A stretch of 64,000 nt of DNA, taken from assembly GCA_905234605.1 (NCBI GenBank), contig CAJOIE010000014.1:1-64000 (forward strand). Direction: 5' to 3'. Below are positions 48,628-57,436 of this stretch, piece after piece. Source of the DNA: an uncultured Bacteroidaceae bacterium. Its GTDB lineage: Bacteria > Bacteroidota > Bacteroidia > Bacteroidales > Bacteroidaceae. The translations under genes and the position numbers were made by a program. The notes beneath the pieces were generated by a model that did no database searches, was not told the DNA's origin, and saw only the letters and a program-made list of their open reading frames with translations. The stretch's first letter is position 1, and each line of letters opens with the position of its first letter.

Positions 48628-50513
48628 ATGAAGCTTAAATATGATGTCATAGTGGTGGGAGCCGGACACGCGGGCTGCGAGGCGGCTCACGCGGCAGCAC
48701 GCCTCGGAGCCGAGACGCTGCTCATCACCATGGACATGAACAAGATAGCCCAGATGTCGTGCAACCCAGCCGTGGGAGGCATTGCCAAGGGCCAGATTGT
48801 CAGGGAGATAGATGCACTTGGAGGCATGATGGGGCGTGTGGCCGACCGCACTGCCATACAGCGGCGCATGCTCAACCGCTCCAAGGGAGCTGCCATGTGG
48901 AGCCCGCGGGCACAGTGCGACCGCATGAGCTTCATCACGGCCTGGCGCCACGTGCTCGACCGCACACCTGGACTCTACATCTGGCAGGACCAGGTAGTGG
49001 AACTGCTCACCGAGGACTGCGGCGGACAACAGCGCACACGTGGTGTCAGCACCCTGTTAGGCGTTGATTTTGAGGCTCCTGCGGTAATCATCACGGCCGG
49101 CACGTTCCTCAACGGACTGATGCACGTGGGCCGCACACAGATACCCGGCGGGCGCACAGCCGAGGCACCGTCGCTGCACCTCGCAGAGAGCATAGCCACG
49201 CACGGCATCCGCGTGGGGCGAATGAAGACGGGCACACCGGTGCGCATCGACGCACGCTCCGTCGACTTCACACAGATGCAGCGGCAGGACGGCGACACAG
49301 ACCACCACCGCTTCTCATTCTTCGACCCCGAGGCCGACAACACCGCCGCACAGCAGCAACTGCCCTGCTGGGCCGTATACACCAACGCCGCCGTGCACGA
49401 CCGCCTGCGCCGCAGCCTGCCGGAGTCGCCGCTATACAACGGACAGATACAGAGCACAGGACCGCGCTACTGCCCCAGCATAGAGACCAAGCTCGTGACC
49501 TTCGCCGAGCGCGACCAGCACCTGCTATACCTCGAGCCCGAGGGTGCCGACACACAGGAATACTACCTCAACGGGTTCTCGTCGTCGATGCCCATCGAGG
49601 CACAGGTGGAGGCTCTGCGACTCATACCGGCATTCCGCAACGTGCGCATATACCGCCCTGGATATGCCATCGAGTACGACTACTTCGACCCGACACAGCT
49701 CCACCACACACTCGAGTCGCGCCTCGTGCAAGGACTCTTCATGGCCGGACAGGTGAACGGCACAACAGGCTACGAAGAGGCCGCAGCACAAGGGCTCGTG
49801 GCAGGCATCTGCGCCGCACAGAAAGCCGGAGGCGACGGCACACCGCCGCAGCTGACACGCCAGAACAGCTACATCGGCGTGCTCATCGACGACCTCGTCA
49901 CCAAGGATACCGCATGTTCACCTCACGAGCCGAATACCGCATACTGCTCCGACAGGACAACGCCGACCACCGCCTCACACCCGTGGGCACGGCCGTGGGC
50001 CTCGTGGATGCACAGCGACGCGAGCACCATGCACGCAAGGAAGACGATGTCGCCAGATTGACCCGTTTCATCGGGCAATACAGCGTGCGACTGCGCGACA
50101 TCAACGCCTACCTCGAGCAGGCAGGACTCGAACCGCTGCGCCGAGGCTGCAAGCTGGCGACACTGCTGGAACGACCCGGCATAAGCCTGACAGAGCTCTG
50201 CCACGTGCTGCCAGAGCTGCGCGCCGAGGTGGACGCACTGGCCACACCACCGACCGACGTGACAGACACCGTGGAGGCCGACGTGAAATACAGCGGCTAC
50301 ACCGCACAGACGCAGCAGGACATAGCGCGCACACAGGCCTACGCCAACCTGCCACTGCGCGGCCGCTACGACTACGCACACATAGAGGCCCTCTCCAACG
50401 AGGCACGAGAGAAACTCCTCCGCCACGACCCAGCCACGCTGGGCGAGGCAGCACGCATACCAGGAGTGTCGCCGGCCGACATCAACGTGCTACTCGTGCT
50501 GCACCGACACTGA
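48628..50513 (+). pseudogene. mnmG: tRNA uridine 5-carboxymethylaminomethyl modification enzyme MnmG, disrupted by a 13-nt deletion
   Basis: The first frame (48628 to about 49908) is a normal MnmG: FAD fold VIVVGAGHAGCEAAHAAARL, MSCNPAVGGIAKGQ, MLNRSKGAAMWSPRAQCDR, TGTFLNG-type AGTFLNGLMHVGRTQIPGGR and GQVNGTTGYEEAAAQGLVAG. It then reads SYIGVLIDDLVTKD and goes out of frame. The rest resumes in another frame at 49914 (MFTSRAEYRILLRQDNAD) and runs to the normal end. The family sequence between VTK and YRMFTSRAEYR is GxxEP, so about 13 nt are missing. MnmG works with MnmE on U34 of tRNAs. A start at ATG 49914 could give a separate C-terminal piece. Confidence 0.9.
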
Positions 50514-50532
50514 GGCACCACGGCAAACAGAG

Positions 50533-50548
50533 CGTTCCACGTGAAACA
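50533..50548. promoter_or_regulatory. parS-like site (candidate ParB-binding sequence)
   Basis: CGTTCCACGTGAAACA matches the bacterial parS consensus TGTTNCACGTGAAACA at all but the first base. It is in the 69-nt spacer between mnmG and apt. mnmG is often close to oriC and parAB, so the context fits. Confidence 0.65.
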
Positions 50549-50582
50549 TCAACCCAAACTACAACACAGCAATACACTGACA

Positions 50583-51113
50583 ATGAACAACCAAACACTA
50601 CTCAGCCACCTGCGCAACGTGCCCGACTTCCCCGTGCCTGGCATACAGTTCAAGGACGTCTCCACGCTCTACAAGAACCCACGATGCCTCCGCATCATGG
50701 TCAACGAGCTCTACGAGCTCTACCGCAACCGAGGCATAACAAAGGTGGTGGGCATCGAGAGCCGCGGCTTCGTGGTGGGCGCAGCACTGGCCTACAAGCT
50801 CGGCGCAGGCTTCGTCATGGCGCGCAAGCCCGGCAAGCTGCCGGCCGAGACTCTCAGCCAGAACTACATGAAGGAATATGGCAAAGACACCATAGAGATA
50901 CACACCGACGCCATCACAGACAAGGACGTGGTGCTGCTGCACGACGACCTCCTGGCCACGGGCGGCTCCATGCTGGCTGCCTACAAGCTGGTGCAGCAGT
51001 TCAAGCCCAAGGACGTGATGGTGAACTTCATCATAGAGCTCACCATAGAAGGGCTCAACGGACGCTCGGTGTTCCCGCCGGAGGTGGACATCACTGCCCT
51101 GCTGAAGATATGA
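50583..51113 (+). CDS. apt: Adenine phosphoribosyltransferase
   Basis: The 176-residue enzyme makes AMP from adenine and PRPP (purine salvage). It shows FPVPGIQFKDVSTLYKNP, the hydrophobic core VVGIESRGFVVGAALAYKLG, ARKPGKLPAETLSQNY, and the PRPP-binding VVLLHDDLLATGGSMLAA. The start ATG 50583 (MNNQTLLSHL) is preferred over GTG 50541, which lies in the parS-like site. Its stop overlaps the uvrC start (ATGA). Confidence 0.95.
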   Translation: MNNQTLLSHLRNVPDFPVPGIQFKDVSTLYKNPRCLRIMVNELYELYRNRGITKVVGIESRGFVVGAALAYKLGAGFVMARKPGKLPAETLSQNYMKEYGKDTIEIHTDAITDKDVVLLHDDLLATGGSMLAAYKLVQQFKPKDVMVNFIIELTIEGLNGRSVFPPEVDITALLKI

Positions 51114-52915
51114 CACCACGCGAGGAGCACATACGCGAGATACTGGGACGACTGCCCGAAAGCCCCGGCTCATATCAGTACTTCGACGAGGCTGGCACGG
51201 TGATTTACGTCGGCAAGGCCAAGAACCTGAAGCGACGCGTGGCATCGTACTTCAACCGTGAGCACGACAGCCGCAAGACGGCAATACTCGTGTCGAAGAT
51301 TGCCGACATACACTACACCGTGGTCAAGACAGAGGCCGAGGCACTGCTCCTGGAGAACCAGCTCATAAAGCAGTTCCAGCCACGCTACAACGTGCTCCTC
51401 AAGGACGGCAAGTCGTACCCCTACATAGCCGTGACCAAGGAGTACCTGCCACGAATATTCAAGACACGCCACGTAGACCGCAAGGGAGCCACATACTACG
51501 GCCCATACTCACACATACCCACCATCAACGGGCTGCTCGACCTCTTCCGCAAGCTCTACCCGCTGCGCCGCTGCCACACTGCCATGACGGCCGAAGGCAT
51601 CAGCGAGGGCCGCTACAAGGTGTGCCTCGAATACCACATGAAGAACTGCCTGGCACCATGCACCGGCCGGCAGAGCCACGATGAATACATGGCATACATC
51701 GACGCCGCCACGCGCATACTCAAAGGCGACACGGCATCGCTGCGCCGCGAGCTCATGGCACGCATGCAGGAACTGGCCGCCGAGATGCGCTTCGAAGAGG
51801 CCGAGGCTGTGCGCAAGCAGTATGCACTCATCACAGCCCACCAGGAGCGCAGCCAGGTGATAACGCCTACAGGACACAGCGTGGACGTCTTCTCGATAGA
51901 CATGGACGGCCGCGTGGCCTACATCAACTACCTCCACGTGGTGGAAGGAGCCATCGTGCAGGCATTCACCTTCGAGTACCACAAGAAACTCGATGAGAGC
52001 CGCGACGAACTGCTCACACGGGGCATCGTGGACATGCGCGACCGATGGGGCTCCGAGGCTAAAGAGATAGTGCTGCCGTTCCACGTGGAACTACCACTCA
52101 ACGACGTGGAAATCACCGTGCCACAGCGTGGCGACAAGCACCAACTGCTGAAGCTCTCCGAGCTCAACGTGAAGCAATACCGCATGGACAGGCTGAAGCA
52201 GCAGGAGAAGCTCAACCCAGAGCAGAAAGCCACACGCGTGATGACCGAGATACGCGACCATCTGCACCTGCCGTCGCTGCCCATGACCATCGAGTGCTTC
52301 GACAACAGCAACATTTCAGGCTCCGACCCCGTGGCTGCATGCGTGGTGTTCCGCAAGTGCAAGCCGAGCAAGGCGGACTACCGCAAATACAACATCAAGA
52401 CTGTGGTGGGCCCCGACGACTATGCCTCGATGCAGGAGGTGGTGCGACGCCGCTACGGACGCATGAGGGACGAGGGCACGCCGCTGCCCGACCTGATAAT
52501 AACCGACGGCGGTGCCGGACAGATGAGCGTGGTGCGCGAGGTGGTGGAGGACGAGCTGGGTCTGCACATACCCATTGCTGGCCTGGCCAAGGACGACCGC
52601 CACCGCACACATGAGCTGCTCTATGGCTTCCCACCGCAGACGGTGCAGCTGCGGCAGGACTCATCGCTGTTCCGCGTGCTGACACAGATACAGGACGAGG
52701 TGCACCGCTTCGCCATCACCTTCCACCGCGACAAACGCAGCAAGCATCAGGTGGCATCGGCATTAGACACCATACCCGGCATAGGGCCTGCCACGAAGCA
52801 GGCACTGCTGCGCCACTTCAAGAGCGTGAAGCGCATACGCGAGGCCTCGTCGGAGGAGCTGACAGCCGTGGTGGGAGCTGCCAAGGCAAAGGCAATCAAG
52901 GAAGCACTGCCATGA
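51110..52915 (+). CDS. uvrC: Excinuclease ABC subunit C
   Basis: The 601-residue protein makes both cuts in nucleotide-excision repair. The N-terminal GIY-YIG nuclease (GSYQYFDEAGTVIYVGKAKN, about residues 20-40) carries the 3' incision site. A UVR helical motif follows (ELAAEMRFEEAEAVRKQYAL). Then comes the RNase-H-like domain for 5' incision (IECFDNSNISGSDPVAACVV; LIITDGGAGQM). The C-terminus has paired helix-hairpin-helix motifs (IPGIGPATKQALLRHFKSVK). It is translationally coupled to apt by an ATGA overlap. A second palindrome resembling parS (52078-52091) lies within it. Confidence 0.96.
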   Translation: MTPREEHIREILGRLPESPGSYQYFDEAGTVIYVGKAKNLKRRVASYFNREHDSRKTAILVSKIADIHYTVVKTEAEALLLENQLIKQFQPRYNVLLKDGKSYPYIAVTKEYLPRIFKTRHVDRKGATYYGPYSHIPTINGLLDLFRKLYPLRRCHTAMTAEGISEGRYKVCLEYHMKNCLAPCTGRQSHDEYMAYIDAATRILKGDTASLRRELMARMQELAAEMRFEEAEAVRKQYALITAHQERSQVITPTGHSVDVFSIDMDGRVAYINYLHVVEGAIVQAFTFEYHKKLDESRDELLTRGIVDMRDRWGSEAKEIVLPFHVELPLNDVEITVPQRGDKHQLLKLSELNVKQYRMDRLKQQEKLNPEQKATRVMTEIRDHLHLPSLPMTIECFDNSNISGSDPVAACVVFRKCKPSKADYRKYNIKTVVGPDDYASMQEVVRRRYGRMRDEGTPLPDLIITDGGAGQMSVVREVVEDELGLHIPIAGLAKDDRHRTHELLYGFPPQTVQLRQDSSLFRVLTQIQDEVHRFAITFHRDKRSKHQVASALDTIPGIGPATKQALLRHFKSVKRIREASSEELTAVVGAAKAKAIKEALP

Positions 52916-52955
52916 ACACAACAACCCTGCATTGAAGAGACAGAGGAACCCATAG

Positions 52956-53036
52956 CTATAGTTCCTATAGTCCCTATAATTACTATAACCCCTATAATTA
53001 CTATAACTCCTATAGTCCCTATAACCACTATAATCC
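52956..53036 (+). repeat. 9-bp minisatellite, nine consecutive units (CTATARNNN)
   Basis: Nine units follow without gaps: CTATAGTTC, CTATAGTCC, CTATAATTA, CTATAACCC, CTATAATTA, CTATAACTC, CTATAGTCC, CTATAACCA, CTATAATCC. The first six bases of every unit are CTATAG or CTATAA. The block fills most of the uvrC-dtd spacer. Confidence 0.95.
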
Positions 53037-53052
53037 CGACCAAGCAACAGCC

Positions 53053-53529
53053 ATGAGAGCAGTGATACAGAGGGCTCGCGGTGCGAGCGTAAACATTGAC
53101 AGTCAGAGGGTTGCAGCCTTCGAGGGGCGCGGCTTCGTGGTGTTGCTCGGTGTGGAGCAGAGCGACACGGAGGCCGACATGCTATGGCTCGTACGCAAGG
53201 TGGCAGCCATGCGCATCTTCGACGACAAGGCGGGGGTGATGAACCTGAGCCTGAAGGACATCGCTACAGCTACCGGTGGAGAAGAGGGCAACTGCATCAT
53301 TGTCAGCCAGTTCACCCTCTATGCCTCCACACGCAAGGGCAACAGGCCATCGTGGCTCCGGGCTGCCACCCACGACATAGCCATCCCTCTCTATGAAGCT
53401 TTCATCGGGCATCTGACGGCAGAGCTCGGCCGGCCTGTGGGGCATGGCGAGTTCGGTGCCGACATGCAGGTGAGCCTCTGCAACGACGGACCTGTAACCA
53501 TAATCATCGACTCCAAGATGAAGGAATAG
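53053..53529 (+). CDS. dtd: D-aminoacyl-tRNA deacylase
   Basis: The 158-residue enzyme hydrolyses D-amino acids from mischarged tRNA, and also clears glycyl-tRNA-Ala. The N-terminus (MRAVIQRARGASVNI), the catalytic SQFTLYAS segment and the cross-subunit GPVTIIID (in place of the usual GPVT) are conserved. It acts as a dimer. Minisatellite spacers flank it on both sides. It is followed by deoC. Confidence 0.95.
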   Translation: MRAVIQRARGASVNIDSQRVAAFEGRGFVVLLGVEQSDTEADMLWLVRKVAAMRIFDDKAGVMNLSLKDIATATGGEEGNCIIVSQFTLYASTRKGNRPSWLRAATHDIAIPLYEAFIGHLTAELGRPVGHGEFGADMQVSLCNDGPVTIIIDSKMKE

Positions 53530-53587
53530 AGGCATAGGAATGCATAGGAAAAGATAGAAATGCATAGGAATGCCTAAGAGAGCCTAT
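53528..53587 (+). repeat. 10-bp minisatellite, six units (consensus GAATGCATAG)
   Basis: AGAGGCATAG, GAATGCATAG, GAAAAGATAG, AAATGCATAG, GAATGCCTAA and GAGAGCCTAT follow consecutively from the dtd stop, filling half of the dtd-deoC spacer. Confidence 0.85.
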
Positions 53588-53646
53588 AACAACCTATCTT
53601 AACTGGATTAACCACTCGACAACAAACCCTTAAAAGACAAGTTATT

Positions 53647-54537
53647 ATGGAAGAGATTAGCAAGTATGAGCAGGCACTGAGGCACTACGACTTCAGCTTC
53701 AGCGACGAGAGCGTGAAGGCTGCCGTGGCACGGCTGACAGAGACCAAGGTGGCAGAGAACGACACTGCCGATGTGAAACGTTTCCTGATGGGCAGCGTGG
53801 AGCTCACAACACTCAAGACTACCGACTCCGACGAGAGCGTGCTGGCCCTGACGGAGAAGGTGAACCGCTTCTACCACGAGTATCCCCACCTGCCTCACGT
53901 GGCCACCATCTGCGTGTATCCGTGCTTTGCCGAGATTGTGTCGCAGAGCCTGGAGGTGGACGGCGTCGAGGTGGCCTGCGTCAGCGGTTCGTTTCCCAGC
54001 TCGCAGGCACAGCTTGAGGTGAAGGTGGCTGAGACAGCTCTTGCCGTGCGCGACGGTGCCACGGAGATAGACATCGTGATGAGCGTGGGCAAGTACCTCA
54101 GCGGCGATTATGAGACCGTCTGCGACGAGATTTCGGAGCTCAAGGCCGTCTGTGGCACCCACAGCATGAAAGTCATCCTGGAGAGCGGTTTGCTGCCTTC
54201 GCTGGCCGACGTGAAGCGTGCCGCCATCCTTGCCATGTATGCCGGTGCAGACTACGTGAAGACGTCAACGGGCAAGGAGAAGCCTGCTGCCACGCCCGAG
54301 GCTGCCTACGTGATGTGCCAGGCCATCCGTGAGTACTACGACCAGACTGGCATCCAGATTGGTTTCAAGCCTGCCGGCGGCCTCAACACGGTGCACGACG
54401 CTCTCATCTACTACACTATCGTGAAGGAGGTGCTTGGCGAGCGTTGGCTGACGAACAAGTGGCTGCGCCTTGGCACCTCGCGCCTGGCCAACCTGCTGCT
54501 GTCGGAGGTGGAGGGCAAGGAGATTAAGTTCTTCTGA
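53647..54537 (+). CDS. deoC: Deoxyribose-phosphate aldolase
   Basis: The 296-residue class I aldolase splits 2-deoxyribose 5-phosphate into glyceraldehyde 3-phosphate and acetaldehyde. The Schiff-base Lys is in DYVKTSTGKEK. VATICVYPCFAEIV and EIDIVMSVGKYLSGDY carry the substrate and proton-relay residues, and GFKPAGGLNTVHDA has the phosphate-binding part. The length suits the longer DeoC group common in Bacteroidota. Confidence 0.95.
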   Translation: MEEISKYEQALRHYDFSFSDESVKAAVARLTETKVAENDTADVKRFLMGSVELTTLKTTDSDESVLALTEKVNRFYHEYPHLPHVATICVYPCFAEIVSQSLEVDGVEVACVSGSFPSSQAQLEVKVAETALAVRDGATEIDIVMSVGKYLSGDYETVCDEISELKAVCGTHSMKVILESGLLPSLADVKRAAILAMYAGADYVKTSTGKEKPAATPEAAYVMCQAIREYYDQTGIQIGFKPAGGLNTVHDALIYYTIVKEVLGERWLTNKWLRLGTSRLANLLLSEVEGKEIKFF

Positions 54538-54887
54538 CTCCGCCACCATGGCTGATGACTGGCAAAGCTGCCACCACCGCCACCGCGACAGGTGTGTGTG
54601 CTGCGCAAGGCTTGGTCGTGCACTGATGATAATGGCTGACGTGAGAGCAGATGGTGTGCCTGCCCATGGGCTCTGAGGCTCCCATATTTTCGGGCTGATG
54701 CCGGGGAGAGAGCCTCTGCGCAAACGTCAGAGGGGAAACAAAGACCGCAAGCAGCTGTTGCAGAGCTGCTTGCGGCTAATATTTTCTGTCAGGCCAGGAG
54801 GCTGGACCAGAATGACATTCCCAAAGAGGCGGATAATCTGTGCTGATTGTGCTCCTTCCGCTGCCAGGGTGGCGACGGAGGGGTTGT
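54538..54887. other. Spacer after deoC
   Basis: This 350-nt stretch between convergent deoC and the mgtC-family gene has no gene that I can support. It holds one strong hairpin at 54745-54775. Both strands stay open over about 54780-54890, which is probably chance. Confidence 0.7.
54745..54775. terminator. Hairpin terminator between deoC and the mgtC-family gene
   Basis: CCGCAAGCAGCT (54745-54756) pairs perfectly with AGCTGCTTGCGG (54764-54775) around a 7-nt loop. T-rich sequence follows on both strands. Confidence 0.75.
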
Positions 54888-55571
54888 CTACTCTATGCTC
54901 TCCACTTCCACGTCGCGGAGCGTGGTCATGAAGCGCATGATTTGCTCGGCATAGTGGCTGCGTGTGGTCTTCACCTCCATCTTGAGTGTGTGCAGGCGTG
55001 GTGCGTCGGGCAGCTGTGGTGCCTGCCGGTGGCTCTGCTCGTTGAGTGAGAAGTTGATGATTGTGACTCCGTCGTCCTTGAGCTGCCTCAGCACGTCGCG
55101 CAGGCGGTCGCGGTCGGTGGCGGTGAGTGTGAGAATGATGTTGCGGTGTCCTATTCGCGGCAGGAGGTAGTTGAAGGCTTCGAGTCCGAGCAGCACGAGC
55201 ACTGCCGTGCCTGTGGCGAGGGCGTACATGCCTGCTCCTGCCGTCATGCCTATTGCTGCTGTCACCCACAGTCCGGCTGCCGTGGTGAGTCCTTTCACCA
55301 TGTGCCGCTGGAAGATGATTGTTCCGGCACCGATGAAGCCTATTCCTGACACTACTTGCGCTGCTATTCTCGACACGTCGAGGCGGTGGTTGTCGGTAGT
55401 GAGCACTCCGTCGAAGCCGTGTGCGGAGAGTATCATGAAGGCCGCTGCTCCGAGTGCCACGAGGAAGTGTGTGCGGAAGCCGGCCTCCTTGGCACGGTAT
55501 TCGCGTTCCATCCCGATGGCTCCTCCGAGCAGTGCCGCTGCGGCTATGCGCAGGAGGAATGATGCTGTCAT
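54888..55571 (-). CDS. MgtC/SapB-family membrane protein
   Basis: The 227-residue protein starts with the MgtC/SapB membrane domain of four or five helices (LLRIAAAALLGGAIGMEREY, FLVALGAAAFMIL, SGIGFIGAGTIIFQRHMVKG, LTTAAGLWVTAAIGMTAGAG). A soluble C-terminal ACT-like domain follows (IILTLTATDRDRLRDVLRQL). The Arg-Glu pair ERE and the SGIGFIGAG motif are family marks. MgtC proteins modulate Mg2+ or phosphate homeostasis and the F-type ATPase in pathogens; the role here is open. It starts one nt after the CoA-transferase stop, so they form one operon. Confidence 0.9.
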   Translation of the reverse strand: MTASFLLRIAAAALLGGAIGMEREYRAKEAGFRTHFLVALGAAAFMILSAHGFDGVLTTDNHRLDVSRIAAQVVSGIGFIGAGTIIFQRHMVKGLTTAAGLWVTAAIGMTAGAGMYALATGTAVLVLLGLEAFNYLLPRIGHRNIILTLTATDRDRLRDVLRQLKDDGVTIINFSLNEQSHRQAPQLPDAPRLHTLKMEVKTTRSHYAEQIMRFMTTLRDVEVESIE

Positions 55572-55572
55572 C

Positions 55573-57084
55573 TCACTTCACGTACTCGGCCAGGTCGGTC
55601 AGTCGCATGTCGCCTTTGCGGAGGAAGGTGTCGTGCATGGCGAATGCTGCGCTGAGGCAGTGGTGTGTGTGTCCGCTGTATCGCTCGGCGTATTTGAGGT
55701 AGTCGCGCAGGAGTGGCTGGTAGTCGGGGTGTGCCACGCGTATGAGTTCCTCGGCTTTCTCCATGGCGCACTTGCCTCGCAGGTCGGCCACGCCGTACTC
55801 TGTGATGACGGCGTCGACGAAGTGGCTGGTGTGGTCGATGTGGCTGGCGAATGGCACGATGCTGCTGATGGCTCCTCCCTTGGTTGTTGAGCCGCAGGTG
55901 AAGATGGAGAGGTATGCGTTGCAGGTGAAGTCGGCCGAGCCGCCGATGCCGTTCATCATCTTTGTGCCGCAGATCTTGGTGCTGTTGACGTGTCCGTAGA
56001 TGTCGGCCTCGATGGCTGTGTTGAGCGAGCATACGCCTATGCGTGCTATGACCTCCGGGTTGTTGCTTATCTCGGATGGGCGCAGCACGAGTTTGTCGCG
56101 GAAGAAGTCGATGTCGTCGTATATGCCCTTGAGGCATTCGTTGGTGACGGTGAGCGAGCATGCGGATGCCGAGAGCACGCGCCCTTCGCGCATGAGCTGC
56201 ACGGGTGCGTCCTGCAGCACCTCGGTGTAGATGTTGAAGTTGGGCACCTCGGTGCTGTGTCCCAGTGCTCCGAGCACGGCGTTGGCTCCTGAGCCCACGC
56301 CGCTCTGCAGGTTGAGGAAGGTGGGTGGTATCTTGCCCTCGCGCATGTTCTGGACGAGGAAGTCGGCCACGTTCTGACCAATCTGCGTGGTTATGGGGTC
56401 TGGGTCCTTGAAGGCGCGTGCCTCGTCGGGTATGTTGCAGTCCACGATGCCCACGATGCGCTCCACGTCGACCTCCACGTATGGCTTGCCGATGCGGTCG
56501 CCCGGGTGTGTGATGGGTATGGGCTTGCGGTTGGGGTGGTAGTCAATCTCGTAGACGTCGTGCAGGCCTTTTGCGCGCGGGCTGTGGAAGGCGTTGAGCT
56601 CGATGAATATGCCGCGCTCGGCCATGCGGCATGCCGTGGGGCTGATGCCTCCGGCGGCGGTGAGGTAGATGTGTGCCTTGGTGCCGTGCACTTCCACGTC
56701 GCAGGCCTCGATGATGGCCCAGTCCACGCGCCCGAGGTAGCCCTGCCGCATCTGTGTGGCCATGTTGGAGAGGTTGAGGTCGGTGTAGCGTATCTCGCCC
56801 AGGTTGACATGCTTGCGGAAGTCGGGGTTGGTGGTGTAGGGTGCGCGCAAGCCTATGGCCTGCTCGTTGGCCAGCACGCCGTCGCAGCTCTGTCCGGTGC
56901 TGGCTCCGGTGAAGATGTTGACCTTGAAGGGGCGGCCTGCCTCGTGCTCGGCATGTGCGCGCTCGGCCACCTTGGCCGTGATGCTCTTGGGCACGCCGGC
57001 GGGCGTGAAGCCCGACAGGGCCAGGGTGTGACCGTTCTCAATGAGTGCTGCCGCCTGGGCAGCGTCGATGTGCTGGATAGCCAT
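55573..57084 (-). CDS. Acetyl-CoA hydrolase / succinyl-CoA:acetate CoA-transferase family protein
   Basis: The 503-residue CoA-transferase of the AarC/Cat1 type has GHTLALSGFTPAGVPKSITA at the N-terminus. The catalytic Glu is expected in FNIYTEVLQDAP. GVGSGANAVLGALG is the oxyanion/CoA loop, and GIGGSADFTCNAYLSIFTCG and EYGVADLRGKCAMEKAEELI lie near the C-terminus. In Bacteroidota it links acetate production to succinyl-CoA and so to the succinate pathway and sdhCAB. I chose ATG 57084 (MAIQHIDAAQ). The gene for the MgtC-family protein follows at once. Confidence 0.93.
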   Translation of the reverse strand: MAIQHIDAAQAAALIENGHTLALSGFTPAGVPKSITAKVAERAHAEHEAGRPFKVNIFTGASTGQSCDGVLANEQAIGLRAPYTTNPDFRKHVNLGEIRYTDLNLSNMATQMRQGYLGRVDWAIIEACDVEVHGTKAHIYLTAAGGISPTACRMAERGIFIELNAFHSPRAKGLHDVYEIDYHPNRKPIPITHPGDRIGKPYVEVDVERIVGIVDCNIPDEARAFKDPDPITTQIGQNVADFLVQNMREGKIPPTFLNLQSGVGSGANAVLGALGHSTEVPNFNIYTEVLQDAPVQLMREGRVLSASACSLTVTNECLKGIYDDIDFFRDKLVLRPSEISNNPEVIARIGVCSLNTAIEADIYGHVNSTKICGTKMMNGIGGSADFTCNAYLSIFTCGSTTKGGAISSIVPFASHIDHTSHFVDAVITEYGVADLRGKCAMEKAEELIRVAHPDYQPLLRDYLKYAERYSGHTHHCLSAAFAMHDTFLRKGDMRLTDLAEYVK

Positions 57085-57133
57085 GTCTGTGTGTGGAGGG
57101 ATATGATTGTTGTTGTTAGTATTACAATGGCCG

Positions 57134-57141
57134 CAAAGATA
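57134..57141 (-). promoter_or_regulatory. -7 promoter element TATCTTTG (followed by CGGCC) for the CoA-transferase operon
   Basis: Minus-strand TATCTTTGCGGCC, 50 nt before the start at 57084. Identical over 13 bases to the facing miaB promoter. Confidence 0.75.
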
Positions 57142-57384
57142 CTGAAAAATGTCGCGCCCGCGCGCCCGTCGCGCCATTATTTATGTGCTGAAGAGGGTGC
57201 AGGGTGGCAGCCCGTGGCAGTGCAGGGTGGCTGCGCTGCGGGTGCATGGTGATGGCGCATGGGGTGCGGGGCGGCGGCATGGCGGCGCACGGCTGCTGCG
57301 TTGCAAAGGTGTCGCACGGCGGCATCCGCGCCTGCACATACGGCCACGGCGGCGTGCGAAAGATGAACTTTTGCGGCCAAAATC

Positions 57385-57416
57385 TTGACAAGGGGGGTGG
57401 CGAGGTTGTATCTTTG
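57385..57416 (+). promoter_or_regulatory. Promoter TTG-N21-TATCTTTG for the miaB operon
   Basis: TTG at 57385-57387 and TATCTTTG at 57409-57416 are 21 nt apart, close to the ideal 19. The box continues CGGCC and ends 20 nt before the miaB ATG. Confidence 0.78.
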
Positions 57417-57436
57417 CGGCCGATATTCAGCTACTT

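Larger units (their letters stand above)
57085..57436. other. Divergent control region between the CoA-transferase and miaB
   Basis: The 352-nt spacer contains no gene. It has the minus promoter box (57134-57141), two GTGCAGGGTGG copies (57197 and 57220), a very GC-rich centre and the plus promoter (57385-57416). Confidence 0.85.

Noticed and set aside
52078..52091. Second palindrome as a firm parS site
   Set aside because: It differs from consensus at both ends and lies in a coding region where CCACGTGG strings are common, so it is mentioned only as support and not listed as a site.
54780..54890. Short peptide frames on both strands after the deoC hairpin
   Set aside because: No start signal and no recognised domain; the region lies between two convergent genes.
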